Below, piece after piece: positions 44,980 through 57,429 of a stretch of DNA of 64,000 nt (its first letter is position 1; every line of letters starts with the position of its first letter). Source of the DNA: Enoplosus armatus. Lineage: Eukaryota; Chordata; Actinopteri; Centrarchiformes; Enoplosidae. Made by a program: the position numbers and the translations under genes. Under the pieces are notes generated by a model. That model had not been told where the DNA came from, searched no databases, and saw only the letters and a program-made list of their open reading frames with translations. The DNA lies in NCBI RefSeq assembly GCF_043641665.1, contig NC_092190.1, forward strand, positions 7,268,548-7,332,547. The letters are read 5' to 3'.

Positions 44980-46085
44980 GTGTAATATTATTGAACATCA
45001 CATAGCTCACATCAAGAATATGGTCTTACTCGCCTTCATACACTTACTGGAGTTAAATTATACATGTTCATGTTGTCCCACGGGGTCAGTGAGCAACAAG
45101 GGTGTGTGTAGGTGTAAGTGCTTGTGTAGGTGTGAGTGTCTCATTGCTAGCTGGGGCAATGTAGCATGTTAGAGGCGTGTGTCTATCTCCGTGTGAAATG
45201 GGTTTTCTATTGCTGATCTGCTCACGCTCAATTACCCAAAGTCTCCTGGGGCTTAGTGAAGGTAAACACACATCAGCTGGGCCTGATTTATTTCACTGTC
45301 CCACAGCAGCCTGGAATTAAGGCATGCATGCTCTCTCAATCTCACATAAACACACACTCCCTGCACAGACATGTGCGTAATATTGTAGCAATTATTTACT
45401 TACAGAGACTATTATGATCATTATTGTTGCTCTGTCTGTTGGAGAATTTTACACAGACAAAAACATCTCAAGTAGCCTCCCAAAAAGACATCAAATCCCT
45501 GAGATCAAACAGTTCATTACCATTAGACAGTAATGCTTACAATGCTTACACAGCCAACTTATGAAAGTCCTAATGCCATGACAGATGAGAGAGCGCAGGT
45601 GGCTTTGTTACCATGCCAAGGCCCTGCATCCCCTAAAGCCTAAATCTTCTGCCATCCCTGCCCTCCGTCCTTCCTTCCTTCCTCTCTCTCTGCCTCCCTT
45701 CTTACTTTCCTTTTTTACCCAACAGGTATCTGTGTATATGTGCACCTTACCGTCCTCCGGTTCTCATGCATAGTGCATTTATTGATTCTTATGAATAGAC
45801 TGTCGATTGGGAGCCTGACCCCATTAGACCCCTATTAGAGCCCATCTAAAGCCAGTCATGAAACCGGCACAGTATCCTTGGTGAAACATGTCAACGCTAA
45901 TCACATGGCTAAATCAGAGGTGGAGGGAGAAGAACAAGGGAGAGAGGAGAGAGGAGATTGGTCTGTTGGTCAGCCTACTTGTTTAATGATAAAAACACTC
46001 TGGGGTAAACCTGGTGTTCTGGAGGCAAATTAAAGTATGGTTTCCTACTACCCTCTTATTTCTCTTATTTTTGATCACTATTTCT
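44980..46085. other. no gene seen
   Basis: Unique sequence with a (TTCC)4 run near 45667-45682. No recognised product in the open frames. Confidence 0.5.
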
Positions 46086-46099
46086 CTTAAAACCTTTTT

Positions 46100-46125
46100 T
46101 ATGATATTAAATCATTAATATCATA
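46100..46125. repeat. 11-bp perfect inverted repeat, 4-nt loop
   Basis: TATGATATTAA (46100-46110) and TTAATATCATA (46115-46125) around ATCA. Pure AT, so it could arise by chance. Confidence 0.8.
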
Positions 46126-46189
46126 TATAATATTAAAAACATTAGAAAGGGTGCCCCTTTGGGTACACTAGCTGTTTTCTTTTAGCTAC

Positions 46190-46450
46190 ACTAGCTGTGA
46201 AGCTCTAGGGATGGCAGTGTCGGCCAGTCGACCACTTTGGTCCAGACTGAAACATCCCAACAGCTATTGAATGGAACAACATTTGACTGTCCAATACTTT
46301 GGTTTATTAGAAAATACCTGCAAAACTAATGACATTCCCAACAGCCTCAGCTGTATTGTATGTCGTGCTAATTAGCAAATGTTAGTGTGCTAACATGTTA
46401 AACTAAGATGGTAAACATGGTAACCATTATACCTGCTAAACATCACCATG
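46190..46450 (-). repeat. percomorph dispersed repeat (CATCCCTA family), inverted copy
   Basis: On the minus strand it contains GATGTTTAGCAGG, ACATGTTAGCACACTAACAT, ATGTCATTAGTTTTGCAGG, CAGTCTGGACCAAAGTGG and TGCCATCCCTAGAGC. It shares an exact 26-bp block with the plus-strand copy at 26160-26425 and retains parts of the 5' half that copy lacks. Confidence 0.78.
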
Positions 46451-47515
46451 TAAAGGTTGCCATTTTGATTACAATATAGATTAGATCTATATCAGAAGAA
46501 AAAACACATGAAAGTGGTGGGTATAGCCCTTCATAATCTGTTTAAAGGATATTCATTTTATCACTGTATTTATTCCAAAATGTTCTCCAGAAAGATCTCT
46601 ACCATTTTGTGTCATTTATCAGCTTTGTCTACCATTTCTCCAAGTTGTGCATCTTTCCCAGGGGAACCATCTTTGAATACATACGGGTGATGTTTGCTAG
46701 TTTTGGGAAAACTGAAGGTGTGCCTGCTGTTCAGTAACTCTGTTTGATAATAAAACTTGCTGCAGAACCAAAAATCATAGCAGTGAAGTTCAAAGCATTC
46801 GATGCAAACGCGTCTTTCAGTAAGGAGCTGTTACATGTATACATGGTCCTCTGACTAACCAGTGGAAGTAACATGCTTCCCATTTATTAATGGCAGAATG
46901 GAATGAAGATAGAAAAACAAAGAGGGAAAATAGGTAGAAAATAATGGTAGAAAGGAGGAGCTTAAGGTGGGAGAAATCCAACATTCTCCTCTCTCCTGCC
47001 CATCTGTCCTCCTCCTCTTCTCTTGCCACTTTCAAGCTGTCCTGGGCGATTGTTTGTCTTCAGAGCGTCACTGTCTACCAGACAGGACTGTAACATCAAT
47101 GTTAGGAAGCGTTCCTTTCTCTGGTGTAAGGCTGCAATGACAACGTCTGCCATGTTTCACTCTGATCTCTCCATCAGTGTGAATAAGTGTATCGCCACGC
47201 TTCCTCAGACTGTCACTCACTCCTCTGGGGAGACACTCACACACCGCTTCTTATTATCTCTGCCAAGATGGAGGCCTTCAAATGGAAATGCTGCAGATGT
47301 AAATGCACAGGCGTACACACACATTTATTGTATATTATATGAGTGTATGTTATAAACATATACACACTCAGTCTGCAGAGATATACATACACATAGAGGC
47401 ATGCAGATGTAAATGTAGAGTTCTAATAAAAACTGGTATGAGTGTGTGTATTTTTACAGATCAGTGGGTCAAGCTAGAAAATAGAGACGGATTTGACAGA
47501 CAGGGCCAGAGTCCT
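46451..47515. other. no gene seen
   Basis: Unique sequence; small open frames unrecognised. Loose TACACACA/TATACA strings near 47320-47400. Confidence 0.5.
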
Positions 47516-47520
47516 GTATT

Positions 47521-47538
47521 GTGTGTGTGTGTGTGTGT
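47521..47538. repeat. (GT)9 microsatellite
   Basis: Perfect short GT run. Confidence 0.95.
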
Positions 47539-47578
47539 TTGTGCACATGAATTTCATTGAGTGTGTGCAACTAGTTTG

Positions 47579-47580
<2 letters not shown>

Positions 47581-47629
<49 letters not shown>
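47581..47629. repeat. (GT)24 microsatellite
   Basis: Perfect 49-bp GT run. Confidence 0.98.
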
Positions 47630-47631
<2 letters not shown>

Positions 47632-47782
47632 TGGGCTGACCTGTAGTGCAGCTGCGCAGCACAAGCTGACTACCTTTGTTAGATCCCTCTGTCTTTCGTG
47701 TCACATCAAAACGCCTCATTATCTCCTCCTCTGTCATTGGAATTCAGACGGTTCTTTTTTTACTATTAACCTACTCAATATG

Positions 47783-47804
47783 CTCTCTCTCTCTCTCTCT
47801 CTCT
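47783..47804. repeat. (CT)11 tract
   Basis: Perfect CT run within a pyrimidine-rich stretch that extends to about 47845. Confidence 0.93.
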
Positions 47805-47849
47805 TTCTTACTCACTCTGTTTCTCTCTCTCTTTCTCACTCAGCTCCCT

Positions 47850-48694
47850 CTGTCATCAGCTGCTGAGACAGTGTTGGGTAACAATTCCTTCCTTCTCGTT
47901 TGAAACCATTATTTAAATAACAGATGCCTCGTCCAGTGGAGGACAGGAGAAGAAAGCGGCGCGCTCGCACTGCTAAATCCTTTCATAATTTGTCAGGTGA
48001 AGAAGACCTCTGCAATGTGTGGCATTAATGATCTTCATCAACCCTTCAGCTGCCTCTCAGGCAACAGCAGACCATATGGTGTTGTGCATGCTAAATGCGA
48101 CAGCCCTGCACACTAGTCTTAGGTTGAAGATGCAGATTTGGTTGTTAAATTAAGGTTGAATCTTAATCAACGATGGGAAAACTCAGGAAGTGACTTAAAG
48201 TTTACTGTTAACTATGCATCAGAAACCAAATCTTAAAATCTATGATGCATTTCTCTGAGCTTGTTGTGTTGTTAGGTATGTTAGAAAATGTGGCCATTAC
48301 CATGTTGAAGGCTAAGAATTAATAACTTTGCATTGCCAACAGTTGTTATGAGAAAATAAAAGCATTTCTAATGAGTCAGCTGTGCTGTGTGAACCTGGAT
48401 GGCACGTATTTATCTGTTGCTGGAGGCAATCATTTGTTTTGATGTACATATGGTGATATGTTAAATCTGGACTGTACATTTTCTTTAGTGAACTTGACCA
48501 GAGAGGCCCCCACACAAGTAATGCAGGCTGCAGTAACTGTAGTCGAGGCCCCGGCCTCTTAATTACAGTACAAGTCAAACAGGAAATAAAAATTACTTCA
48601 AACAGGAAGTTCATATTACCGTGTGAGCCAGTCTGTGTCAGCAGTGATCACTCTCTCCTCATTAGTGTGTTATTTCACATCATTGAAACATTCT

Positions 48695-48695
<1 letters not shown>
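47850..48695. other. no gene seen
   Basis: Unique sequence. GAAAGCGGCGCGCTCGCAC near 47953-47971 is a small CpG spike. No repeat family seen. Confidence 0.5.

Positions 48696-48698
<3 letters not shown>

Positions 48699-48736
<38 letters not shown>
48699..48736. repeat. (CA)19 microsatellite
   Basis: Perfect CA run preceded by CACG. Confidence 0.97.
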
Positions 48737-48739
<3 letters not shown>

Positions 48740-49129
48740 TGCACCTGCAGACGGTGGGCGCCAGGTGTCCGGAGAATGGATCACTTTTTCTATGCCTCAT
48801 TTCAAGTCACAGCTGTGTCTAAAAGGAAGTCCATGCTGCAGGGACTTCCTGTAGAAGGATGCGTGGAGATTACTGTACAAATTCACATACTCTGTCTTAA
48901 TTCTTTGCTAGCTGTGATTATGTACATACTATATACATGTATGAGTGCACTGTATATATGCACGTACAATATTGGTATGAATGTAAGGGTGTATCTACGT
49001 ATTTAGATAGATGCTTATACAGTAGATAGGCAGATGCAGATAGATACAGAGGTTTAGTAATCGTTTGCTTTTTTGATGGTGGCTGAAGGGTGACATGCTC
49101 TCCTCCTCCTGTTCTTTCTGCATGGAGGA

Positions 49130-49480
49130 TGGAAGCCTTCTCCTCCCTTCTTCCCGTATATGAAAGAGTAGTGGCGTCAAGCACAGGGAAGGTGGTAACC
49201 CTTTTGTTTAGTCTGAGCTCCATCACAGGCTCTGTCAAGCCCAACAGACAAGCAGACAGAGCCGTGACAGGCCCACTAATCCGACAGCTCCTCCACATCA
49301 CAAAGCAAAGAGCAGCCATCACATCAAAGTGGCGCGAGAGAGGCACCGGCGGTGGGAGGCTGACGCCACTCCTTTGCTCTGCCATTTTTGCTGGTATCTT
49401 CATAGCGCCTCTGACATGCTGCGCACCAGGAATCTTCAGAGGAAGTATCCAGGTGGCAAAGGGGGAAGCCTGAGTTGAGG
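49130..49480. promoter_or_regulatory. candidate conserved noncoding element crossed by the longest open frames
   Basis: Repeat-free, CpG-bearing block (AAAGTGGCGCGAGAGAGGC, ACCGGCGGTGGGAGGCTGAC near 49346-49365). Open frames run across it on both strands: 198 codons on minus, 127 on plus. Neither encodes a recognisable protein, and simultaneous openness on both strands points to stop-poor composition rather than a gene. GTGACAGGCCCACTAATCCG includes a TGACAG and a TAATCC core. Could still contain a diverged exon. Confidence 0.35.
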
Positions 49481-49769
49481 GACTCCCCTCTGGCTGAGCG
49501 GTGAGCGTGGGCAACCTTCCTGGAGGATGAGTGTGTGATACACTGAGAGTACATGACAGGCTGTTTAAATGGATTTGTGTTTATGTGTTTGTGTTGTTGA
49601 CGGGGGTGCAGGGCTGTTTTGAAGAGGGGTGGGGGTCATATGGCAGTGTGACTCTGTGTATGGCTTCCATTATGAAGGAAGAGACACTACAAAATACTTT
49701 TAGTTAAATTACTGGTTGAACAATGGTCATCAAATCCAGTGTCACTGCTGGAACAGTTATACTTTTTTT

Positions 49770-50085
49770 TAAAAACCTTTATTCATCCAGGTAAGCTTTA
49801 CTGAGAGCAAAGCAGGAAGGCCTTGTCCACATTAGCACAGTTTCCCACATTCACACCTGGAAGCTGCCCAGTTCAACCACAGTCTTATCTGTTGGCAAAT
49901 GGGTAGCTCCACTGGAGCAGCTGGGGATTTGGGGACTTGCTCGAGTGCAGCTCCGTGGTGGTTATGAGGGATAGGCAAGTGTTGCTCCTTCACTTTACCA
50001 GTCCAGATTTATACTTTTGGTCCAGGGATCGAACCGGTGATCTTCTGGTCTCAAGGCCATCTGTCATTCTCCTTGGCCTAAAGCT
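49770..50085 (-). mobile_element. tRNA-derived SINE-like repeat (minus strand)
   Basis: On the minus strand the sequence reads TAGGCCAAGGAGAATGAC...GGCCTTGAGACCAGAAGATC...ACCGGTTCGATCCCTGG. GGTTCGATCCC (minus strand, 50025-50035) is an exact Pol III box B, with a box A-like TAGGCCAAGG about 50 nt upstream. The rest of the unit (on plus: GGACTTGCTCGAGTGCAGC, GGTTATGAGGGATAGGC, ending upstream in ACCTTTATTCATCCAGGTAAG) matches a common percomorph repeat I recognise. Boundaries approximate. Confidence 0.72.
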
Positions 50086-50089
50086 TTTT

Positions 50090-52915
50090 GAGAAAGTTTG
50101 CAAAATATAACAATTTCACCCATTATTAGATATATTAAAAGATTTGTGTTGCATTCATCGGAAAAATCATTTTGTCCATATTATCTAAAACACTTGTCCA
50201 AGTTCATCAGATCTAGCAGAGATACGTTGGTTGAACCTGGTTGTAAAAAATATAATTTTTTCTGCCTCAAAACTGGATTTACGCTGTAAAAAAAACTGTA
50301 GGACTCTGCGACGTGTCTGCATCTGGGGTCACACACCAGTTATGTGGGTCGCATGTGATCTTCCTCATCCAGATGGTTTGCCAGATGCAGAGCTGCCAGT
50401 TGTCTGACAGAGCACACACCCTACCTGCATACAAAAACAAACACATTAAAAACAGAGTGCGGCATTCACCGAAAAATTAGCACAGAACTATTTTTTAGTA
50501 GAAACTAGTTGGCTCTGAACAAAGCAGCTTGGGATGTTCAAAAGTCCAAACACCTTGCACACAGTTTGGCAAAGATTTTTCTACTTAATGTTAAGTAATG
50601 GAGTTGATGCATATGTGAGTTTTGGGACTGCGGTGAGGTAATGGTCTTGTAGCGCTCTGAAGTGCCCTGAGTCCATCTAATAATGTAAAACAACACTAAT
50701 TTGAGCGAGCCGCTTCATCTCTGCATGTTAATCAATAAACTCATTACCTCCGGTGCTTAGTGAAGGATTCCCTGATGCCTGCTCACTGATGTAGACAGAG
50801 AAAAAAAAGAAAGAGAGAGGGAAGGGAGATGGAGATGAGGGGGAGAGGGAGAGGTGGAGAGAGAGGTTGATTATAATCACAGATTTTAGCAGCATGTGCC
50901 TTAGCATAACCTGCTCATTACAGTGAGTGAGTATGTGTGTGTCGGCCTCACACTTTCAACATAGCCCCACAGCCACAGTGCTCCCCAGCTTCCCCTTCTG
51001 CGGAAAGCCAAGAACAGCCGACACAAGTGGCCCATTTAAAATATAAACACACAAAAACCTGTTATTTCAATTGACCTTCGTCACATCAAGCTGTCAATGA
51101 TCTCAGCTCTGTACTCTTAGACGTTCTCTCCTTCTCTTTCTCCGAGGCAGGCTGCATGGTAATGAACATTTGGTTCGGAGTAGGTGAGGCAGAGAAGGAG
51201 GGAAATGATATGCCAGGGCATTTAGCCTAGCAGTGTTTCTGGTGTAGGTGAGACAGCCAGCAGCATTTATGGAAATGGACAGAGCTGAGGGAGGCACTGT
51301 GGCTGCTGCTGTGTTTTCCCCCCAAACTCCCAACAGCGGGGAATTGGAGAGTACTCTGACAGATTTGGTATGCCTTTGTTATAGGGATCAGCAAACTTTC
51401 ATTTTGCACCTGATTTGAGGTTTCTTTTGTCATTAAATGCAGGCAATCTTCTCTATTTGCTTACTTCTAAAATAAGACGCGGGCACAGCTGCAGTGACGA
51501 CATATTTCAGAGTTTGGATCTTCTGTCACCTTTGTGCGTCTGATAGTGTGTGTGCTTGCATGCGTGCTCGTGTTTGTTGCGGATTGTCAGTGTTTGTTGA
51601 TCATTATGTTTGTCAGTGTTGTGCCGTAGTGTATCTAGCAGGCATTCCCTGGCCTGCTTCTGGCTTGTGATTATGAGATGAGAGGTGTTTATGATTGACT
51701 GAGCCATCCGCTGACACTGTACACAACCATTAGCATAACTCTCCAAGCCGTCACTGCTTATCTACGAACTGTAGCGGCATGTTATGTAGAAGATTGAAAC
51801 CAATGAGGATGAATAAAAAAAACCTGCATTCTATCAGAACTCGTGTCATTTATACCATAGCTGAGTTGAGCTCCAGAGTCCAGCTTCATTTTGTGATGGC
51901 GTGTGTAACACTGAGTCGGTTGGACGCGTGCCTTCACTCTAAATGTTTTCCTCAGGACAGGTAGTGTCATTGAAGTGTTGTTGGCAGAGGCAGTCTGCTG
52001 CGAGATTAGGTGATTAGAAAATCTAACGTCACAATCAGTTTTACCCGTAATAATAAATGTTTTGTATGAGGAGAGAATCGTTCATTTTAAGCTCTTTGCT
52101 TTTTGTTTACCACTGTCAACCAGTGAATAAAAGGCAAGGTAAATGGAGGTAATGGAATCTATATCTGCATATCAACTCACTTTGAGGTTTTTAATGGTGC
52201 TCGGTAGTCTCATTCCAAATCCATTAATATTCTGTTTAATACGGCTAAATGCTGCTAACTGTTTTTAACACTGGGAGACAGTCTCTGGGCTGTCTCTGTT
52301 TGTGCTGCCAGCACATCCACAACATCAGGTCGATGGATAGAGAGGCCATAAATGACTGTGACAGCCAGTTTACAGTCAGTTTAGACGCTTCTACTTTTCC
52401 GTAAAGCTACATTACGTCTGCAAGCAGCAGGATCTAAATTCACTCAGCTGCACAGTCCTGTTTAGTTCAGTCAAGTCAAATTAATTATGATTTTGTAAAC
52501 CAAAAATATGATTGGCTCATAAAATATGATACATTTCTATAGATTTAACTACCAAACAGTATAAAATATTCCAGCTATTGTACAAAATGTTGCCGTAAAT
52601 GTGTTGAAATATGTACATTTTACTGTTATAACGGATTTTTTGCTTATTCAAAGCTGAACTAATCATTTTTATATGAACATTTGTTTTTATGACTATGTGT
52701 TATGTAAAAGGGGTCGCTTGTAGAGAATTATTGCCTCCCCTTCCCTAATAGACCTTGCTATACTGAGTGTTTTCGCAACCTTCAGCTCATTGTTTTGGTT
52801 TCATGACCTGCAACTTTACTGTCTTTACTTTTACTGTCTCACTGCACACATCAATCCCAGCTGTCTTCATTGACAAGCTCTGATAACCCCACTGCACACC
52901 ACCTGCCCAGCATCA
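50090..52915. other. no gene seen
   Basis: Unique sequence with purine-rich runs at 50800-50870 and A8 near 50802. Open frames (51103-51333, 51507-51746, 51779-51970) are unrecognised. AT-rich at 52000-52700. Confidence 0.5.
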
Positions 52916-52920
52916 AATGG

Positions 52921-53235
52921 CAGGCAGACAAAGTAAGAGACTATCTGGTGAAGATAGTGGAGCATTTAGCAGCTAAGAGATGGATATTTTTCTCAGGAGA
53001 CCAAAAAAAAAGCTAAAAGGAGAGCTCCAACTCCAAATGAATGTTGATGTTTTTCTGTGTCTACTGGATGTCAAAATAAGCAACTGTTTTCTAACAAGTT
53101 TGCCATAGCCTTATCTTTATGCTAATTTGAAGAAATCTAGAGCTAAAAGAGGAGTGAATATTAGTCTTTTATTCATTGGGTCAGAGCCATGTTTTCATGG
53201 TAACGGTCACTGCCACCTGCTGACCAGTGGTACAA
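52921..53235 (+). repeat. percomorph dispersed repeat (AATAAGCAACTGTTT), copy 2
   Basis: Contains GGCAGACAAAGTAAGAGAC, AGTGGAGCATTTAGCAGCTA, GCTAAAAGGAGAGCTCCAAC, TACTGGATGTCAAAATAAGC and TTTATGCTAATTTGAAGAAA. It overlaps in content with the shorter copy at 26446-26650 and extends further 5'. No coding capacity. Confidence 0.75.
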
Positions 53236-53680
53236 AACGACAAGAAAAGAGGAAAATGTGGCTCATAATTTGTGGTTTGGTAACAATGTTGTGGAGCGAG
53301 TAATGAGATGGAAATATACAGCAGCGAGGACATCGTCAATTGTTTTTGGTTTGGAAACCCTGAACCTGACTGACCAGTTCACAGCTCTGCACTGCATTTA
53401 AATGTTATTCTACTATGTTATTTGTATTGTTACACTCAGGAAAATGTCCTTTTAACTGTTCTCTGCTGGAGTGAAGGGAGATAAGCAGTTTGACACAGTT
53501 GTTCGGTCAGCCATGTTTTTTAGTCTGAAAAAAGTCTTAATTTACACAGAATTCATTGAAAATTAGTCCTGCTTAAGATAATCAGGACCATTGTGCAACA
53601 GATGAATTTAGATGTATATCTGAAGTCTGACTATTAGTCAGATCTAAGCCATAGTCACAGTCTGTCTTTGTGAAACCATC
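53236..53680. other. no gene seen
   Basis: Unique AT-rich sequence. Confidence 0.5.
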
Positions 53681-53689
53681 CTAATGTAA

Positions 53690-53825
53690 TTTTGACCCTT
53701 CCATTCTCTTCCATTCAAATTTGGTCCATTTCAGTTCAGGGCCTTCTGTTTGCTTTAACTCCACCATCGTCCATTTACAGTCTAGTATCATCCATTCCAG
53801 TGTATTCAAATCCACTTTTTCCTTT
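53690..53825. repeat. degenerate CCATT-based tandem repeat
   Basis: The pentamer CCATT recurs seven times in about 115 bp, several times inside GTCCATTTCAGT, GTCCATTTACAGTCTA and ATCCATTCCAGTGTA. The spacing is irregular, so this is a decayed minisatellite or simple-sequence-derived region. It causes the lysine/tryptophan-rich 60-codon spurious frame on the minus strand. Confidence 0.55.
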
Positions 53826-53829
53826 TTGG

Positions 53830-55290
53830 TAATTTGATTCCAGTCAGTGTCAGTGAAACCCATCAGATAGTTTCGTGTCCCTCTTTGTTTCAGTGGTTAG
53901 CCAACCTCCTCACTTCCTGTGGTGAGAAGATTATCACCATGAAGACTACCACACGTCATCTGTGTGTCGTAAACACACAAGCACACAAACACAAAAGCCA
54001 TATGGTAAACCTCAACAAGTAAGAGATGTAGTGATGGGAAGTGGATATTAAACAGAAAAAGTTTTATAAAAGTAGTGAGGAAAATGCTCTTTCCTTGCCT
54101 GTGATTTGTTTTAGTTCCAGCCTGGGCAAGGTTCAGTGGTTTCTGGGCAGAGGACGCTGGCACTGTGGGGACATCTGGACACAAGAGGGGAGCGTCCATA
54201 CAGGCAAACTACAGGGACAGCCGTGCCAGAGAAACAGGCCCCCAGATCTGACGCCAGTGTTATGTTAATTTGATTTGTTAATTCAGTGGCCCTGTTTGAG
54301 GGAAATCTGCCACCAACACCTGCCACCGTTTCCAAAGGCAAGGACGCAGATCCACTGTGACACTGGCTTCATTAAATAAACAAACCAGGTCCCCCATAAC
54401 AGCATTTGGTGGAAGGCACCATCAATTCTTATACATTTAGATCACAGCGATTAGAGATGACACTGAGGAGCTACGTCCCACTGTTTCACAGACACACAGG
54501 GGTGAAAACCTGCGTGCAAGTAAATGTGTGTCTCTGTGTGTGTTGTGTCTATGACTATTACTCTGTCTTTTGCCTTTGTGTGTGCCATGTTGTTTGCGAA
54601 TGAGAGCGTGTGTGAACACGCCAAGTGTATTTTCATTCTGTCTCCCAGCTTCTCCGCCAGAGAAGATGGCGACTGATGTATTTTTCAGGCATAGTTCCAC
54701 AATCAAAGAGGCTCTTGTGGCCTTTCTGATGCGTCATGTAAATTTTATAAAGTGTGGAGCGGAGGAGAGTCAGAGAGAGCAACTGCAGCTCTGGAAAGCC
54801 TAATGTCTGTTTGCCTTTAACTCTGACAGGCTGTCTTTGCTCCTGTCTATCTTACTTCCCCTCCACTTACTCTCTCCTCTGCGGATCAAGGCCGGTCAAG
54901 GAGCATCTCACCACAGGGCCCGATGTCAGACAGAATGTGTGGACGTGTGCGGATGTCAGAGCTCAACCAGCTCTCAGGAAAAAGGGGGAAGTGAGGTGAG
55001 GGGATATCAAGGCACAGACCTGGCTACAAGCACACAACCTAATGTTGGATTTGCATAACGGAAGAGTGTCATACTGCGATGTGTGTTTCAGTGTGTGTCT
55101 GTGGTGGCGTGTTTACATGTTTCGTCTCAGTAACGGTCTTGGACAGGGAATCCAGGCCCTCACATATTTTCCTCAGCTGCAGTTCTGGCAGATCCTATGG
55201 CCTACTGTGTGCTTTTCTAATGATTCAATTGGCTCAATGAGCATATGCTCTCCTCTGCATCATAAACTTCAATTAGATGTGTTGTAATGC
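53830..55290. other. no gene seen
   Basis: Many short overlapping frames on both strands, none recognised. A loose GTGTGTGT stretch near 54525-54545 is the only simple repeat. Confidence 0.45.
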
Positions 55291-55297
55291 GATTTGA

Positions 55298-55318
55298 GTG
55301 TGTGTGTGTGTGTGTGTG
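55298..55318. repeat. (GT)10 microsatellite
   Basis: Perfect short GT/TG run. Confidence 0.95.
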
Positions 55319-56170
55319 AAAGTCCAAGTATGTAGGTTTAAGGGAGAAAGAGACACTCGATTTATGTTTTTCTCTGAATTAGAAAACAACAAATGTCATC
55401 TGATGAAGACTTAAAAGCTAAAATCAATATATACTGAATATCTCCATCTGTATGCAGGAGTCTTTTGAGCAATATTGATCAGTTTGCACCTGTTTGGTTG
55501 ACAATGCCGATGCAGTCATTAAATTATTTACATTAATATTACCTTGTTGGTTGATGACATTTTCACTGTATACATACAACAACAAAGTAAAACAACTTGA
55601 CAAATGTCACACTAGATGCTCCGTCATCTCTGCTGTAGTTAAAACATGATGATTATGGTGTTTATTTTGATTATTAAAATGAAAATAGTGGGGGGAAGTC
55701 CATACTTCAGGAATCAGCACATTGTTTCCATTTTATCCCCAATGTTCTCTCCACAAGTATTCTCTGCTGTCCTGATCAAAAGAGGACCTTGATTTCTTAT
55801 CAACTTATCAGGAAACACAACTGTTGCATGTGTGTGGACATGAAAACCTGGTGTAATTGGATTTAAGATGGCCTGCTCCTTTTCTGTGAAAATCATTAAC
55901 AAAATGTATCCTACTTCCAACACATCTGAGACTGCAAAGTGCCACAGCTGTGGCTGGCACTGCCAGCTTCAGAGAGGCTTTACCTTCCAGTTTAACCAGT
56001 TAGACTGAAAGTCAACAGTTCATAGCTGCACCACCTCATGTTCTCAGCTGCCACGTCTCCCCGCCTGCCTGGGATGTTTACTGCTAAATATTGATAGACA
56101 TCTGGAGTGCCATGCATCCACCATCAAACTTCGGCGTGCCAGTGAAGTAGGCCCAGCCCTCTTCTCAGTG
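55319..56170. other. no gene seen
   Basis: AT-rich unique sequence; nothing recognised. Confidence 0.5.
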
Positions 56171-56171
56171 T

Positions 56172-56173
<2 letters not shown>

Positions 56174-56233
<60 letters not shown>
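56174..56233. repeat. (CA)30 microsatellite
   Basis: Perfect 60-bp CA run, the longest uninterrupted dinucleotide array in the window. Confidence 0.99.
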
Positions 56234-56235
<2 letters not shown>

Positions 56236-57425
56236 TGTGCAGAAAGACACATATGTACACAATGACACCTGGGGAGAGGTGTTTGGCATCATTGCAAATC
56301 AGAGGCCTTGGCCACAAAATCAAGCCCCTGGAATTTAGAAAGATTGGCTGCTTTCTCAAAGGCATAATGTTTTGGCAAAAATCTGCATTGTGATTGGACA
56401 AATATGCCTTTGCTTGAAAACTGTGTTAATACAAACTCTATATCACGAAATCTTCACAAGCACAGGTGGTAATAACATTGTGTAGCTCCCTGCTTCTCTA
56501 AACTGAGTCTGAGCATCACAAATATTGCTTTGAGAGCAAGCAATTGATTCTGGATACATTTCTTTTGTCTCTTTGCTCGTACCAGCAAAACAAAACATTG
56601 TCTTTGTCCTGTGCCATTGAAGCTGCATTGTTTGTGTTTGTCATCTAGAGCAATGGTAGAGGAAGAGACCTGATGTTTGAGGGAAGGGCAAAATCGGGAT
56701 AAACTGTCACAATGCTCCTGCAGGATTGACAGACTTTCGGCAGTTCTGTTTTCACCACGAGCCTCTTCACGTTAGACAGAGATACTTGTACAGGGTCAGA
56801 TTGGAAACATGTGTTGTGTGAGCACCATGGAGAGAATGATCCTCCGTCTTATTAGTGGAGAACTCAGAGTACACTACACTGGGGTTTACTAGACACACAA
56901 AAGAAGGAGATACAGAAGGAAAAAAAACAAGGCTCTTTTGTCTTTTCTTAATTATTCATGCCCGGGAGGGATGCTCTCTCTCCTTTGTTTTTGTCAGCTG
57001 ACACATGTACAGGTACGATGGTGCAGGCAGTGTGTGTGTGTGTGTGTGTATATTTGTGTTTGTCTGTGTCTGTGCTTTTGTAATTGCACAGAAATGCCAG
57101 TTAAATGCATGAATCTCTCTTTGTCTGTGTGTGTGTCACCATGCGTCCACAATGTGCCCGTCAGTGCCTGTGCACATGGGCGACACGGAGCCAGATCAGC
57201 CACGTTGGAAGCAGCAGCTTTTCTCCTCAGCCCAAATCAAAGTGAGGAAGGAAGCGTAACAATGAGCCCAGCAGTTTGAGCTGATGGGCTCTTTAAATCC
57301 ACCACAGACAACAGCAGCTCGGCGACGACCCTGCCCCACGCTCTAATCGCTTCAAATGAAGTCATGAAGGAAACACAGCACAGCCAGCCTGAGCTCTCCT
57401 GTTCCGCAAGGTGCAGCAGCACTTG
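56234..57425. other. no gene seen; (GT)n at 57031-57049
   Basis: Unique sequence with one GT run of about 9 units at 57031-57049. The 113-codon frame over it (56938-57279) is not recognised. Confidence 0.5.
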
Positions 57426-57429
57426 TTTG

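Noticed and set aside
46100..46125. 11-bp AT-only hairpin as a regulatory structure
   Set aside because: Pure AT composition makes it likely by chance; listed only as a repeat.
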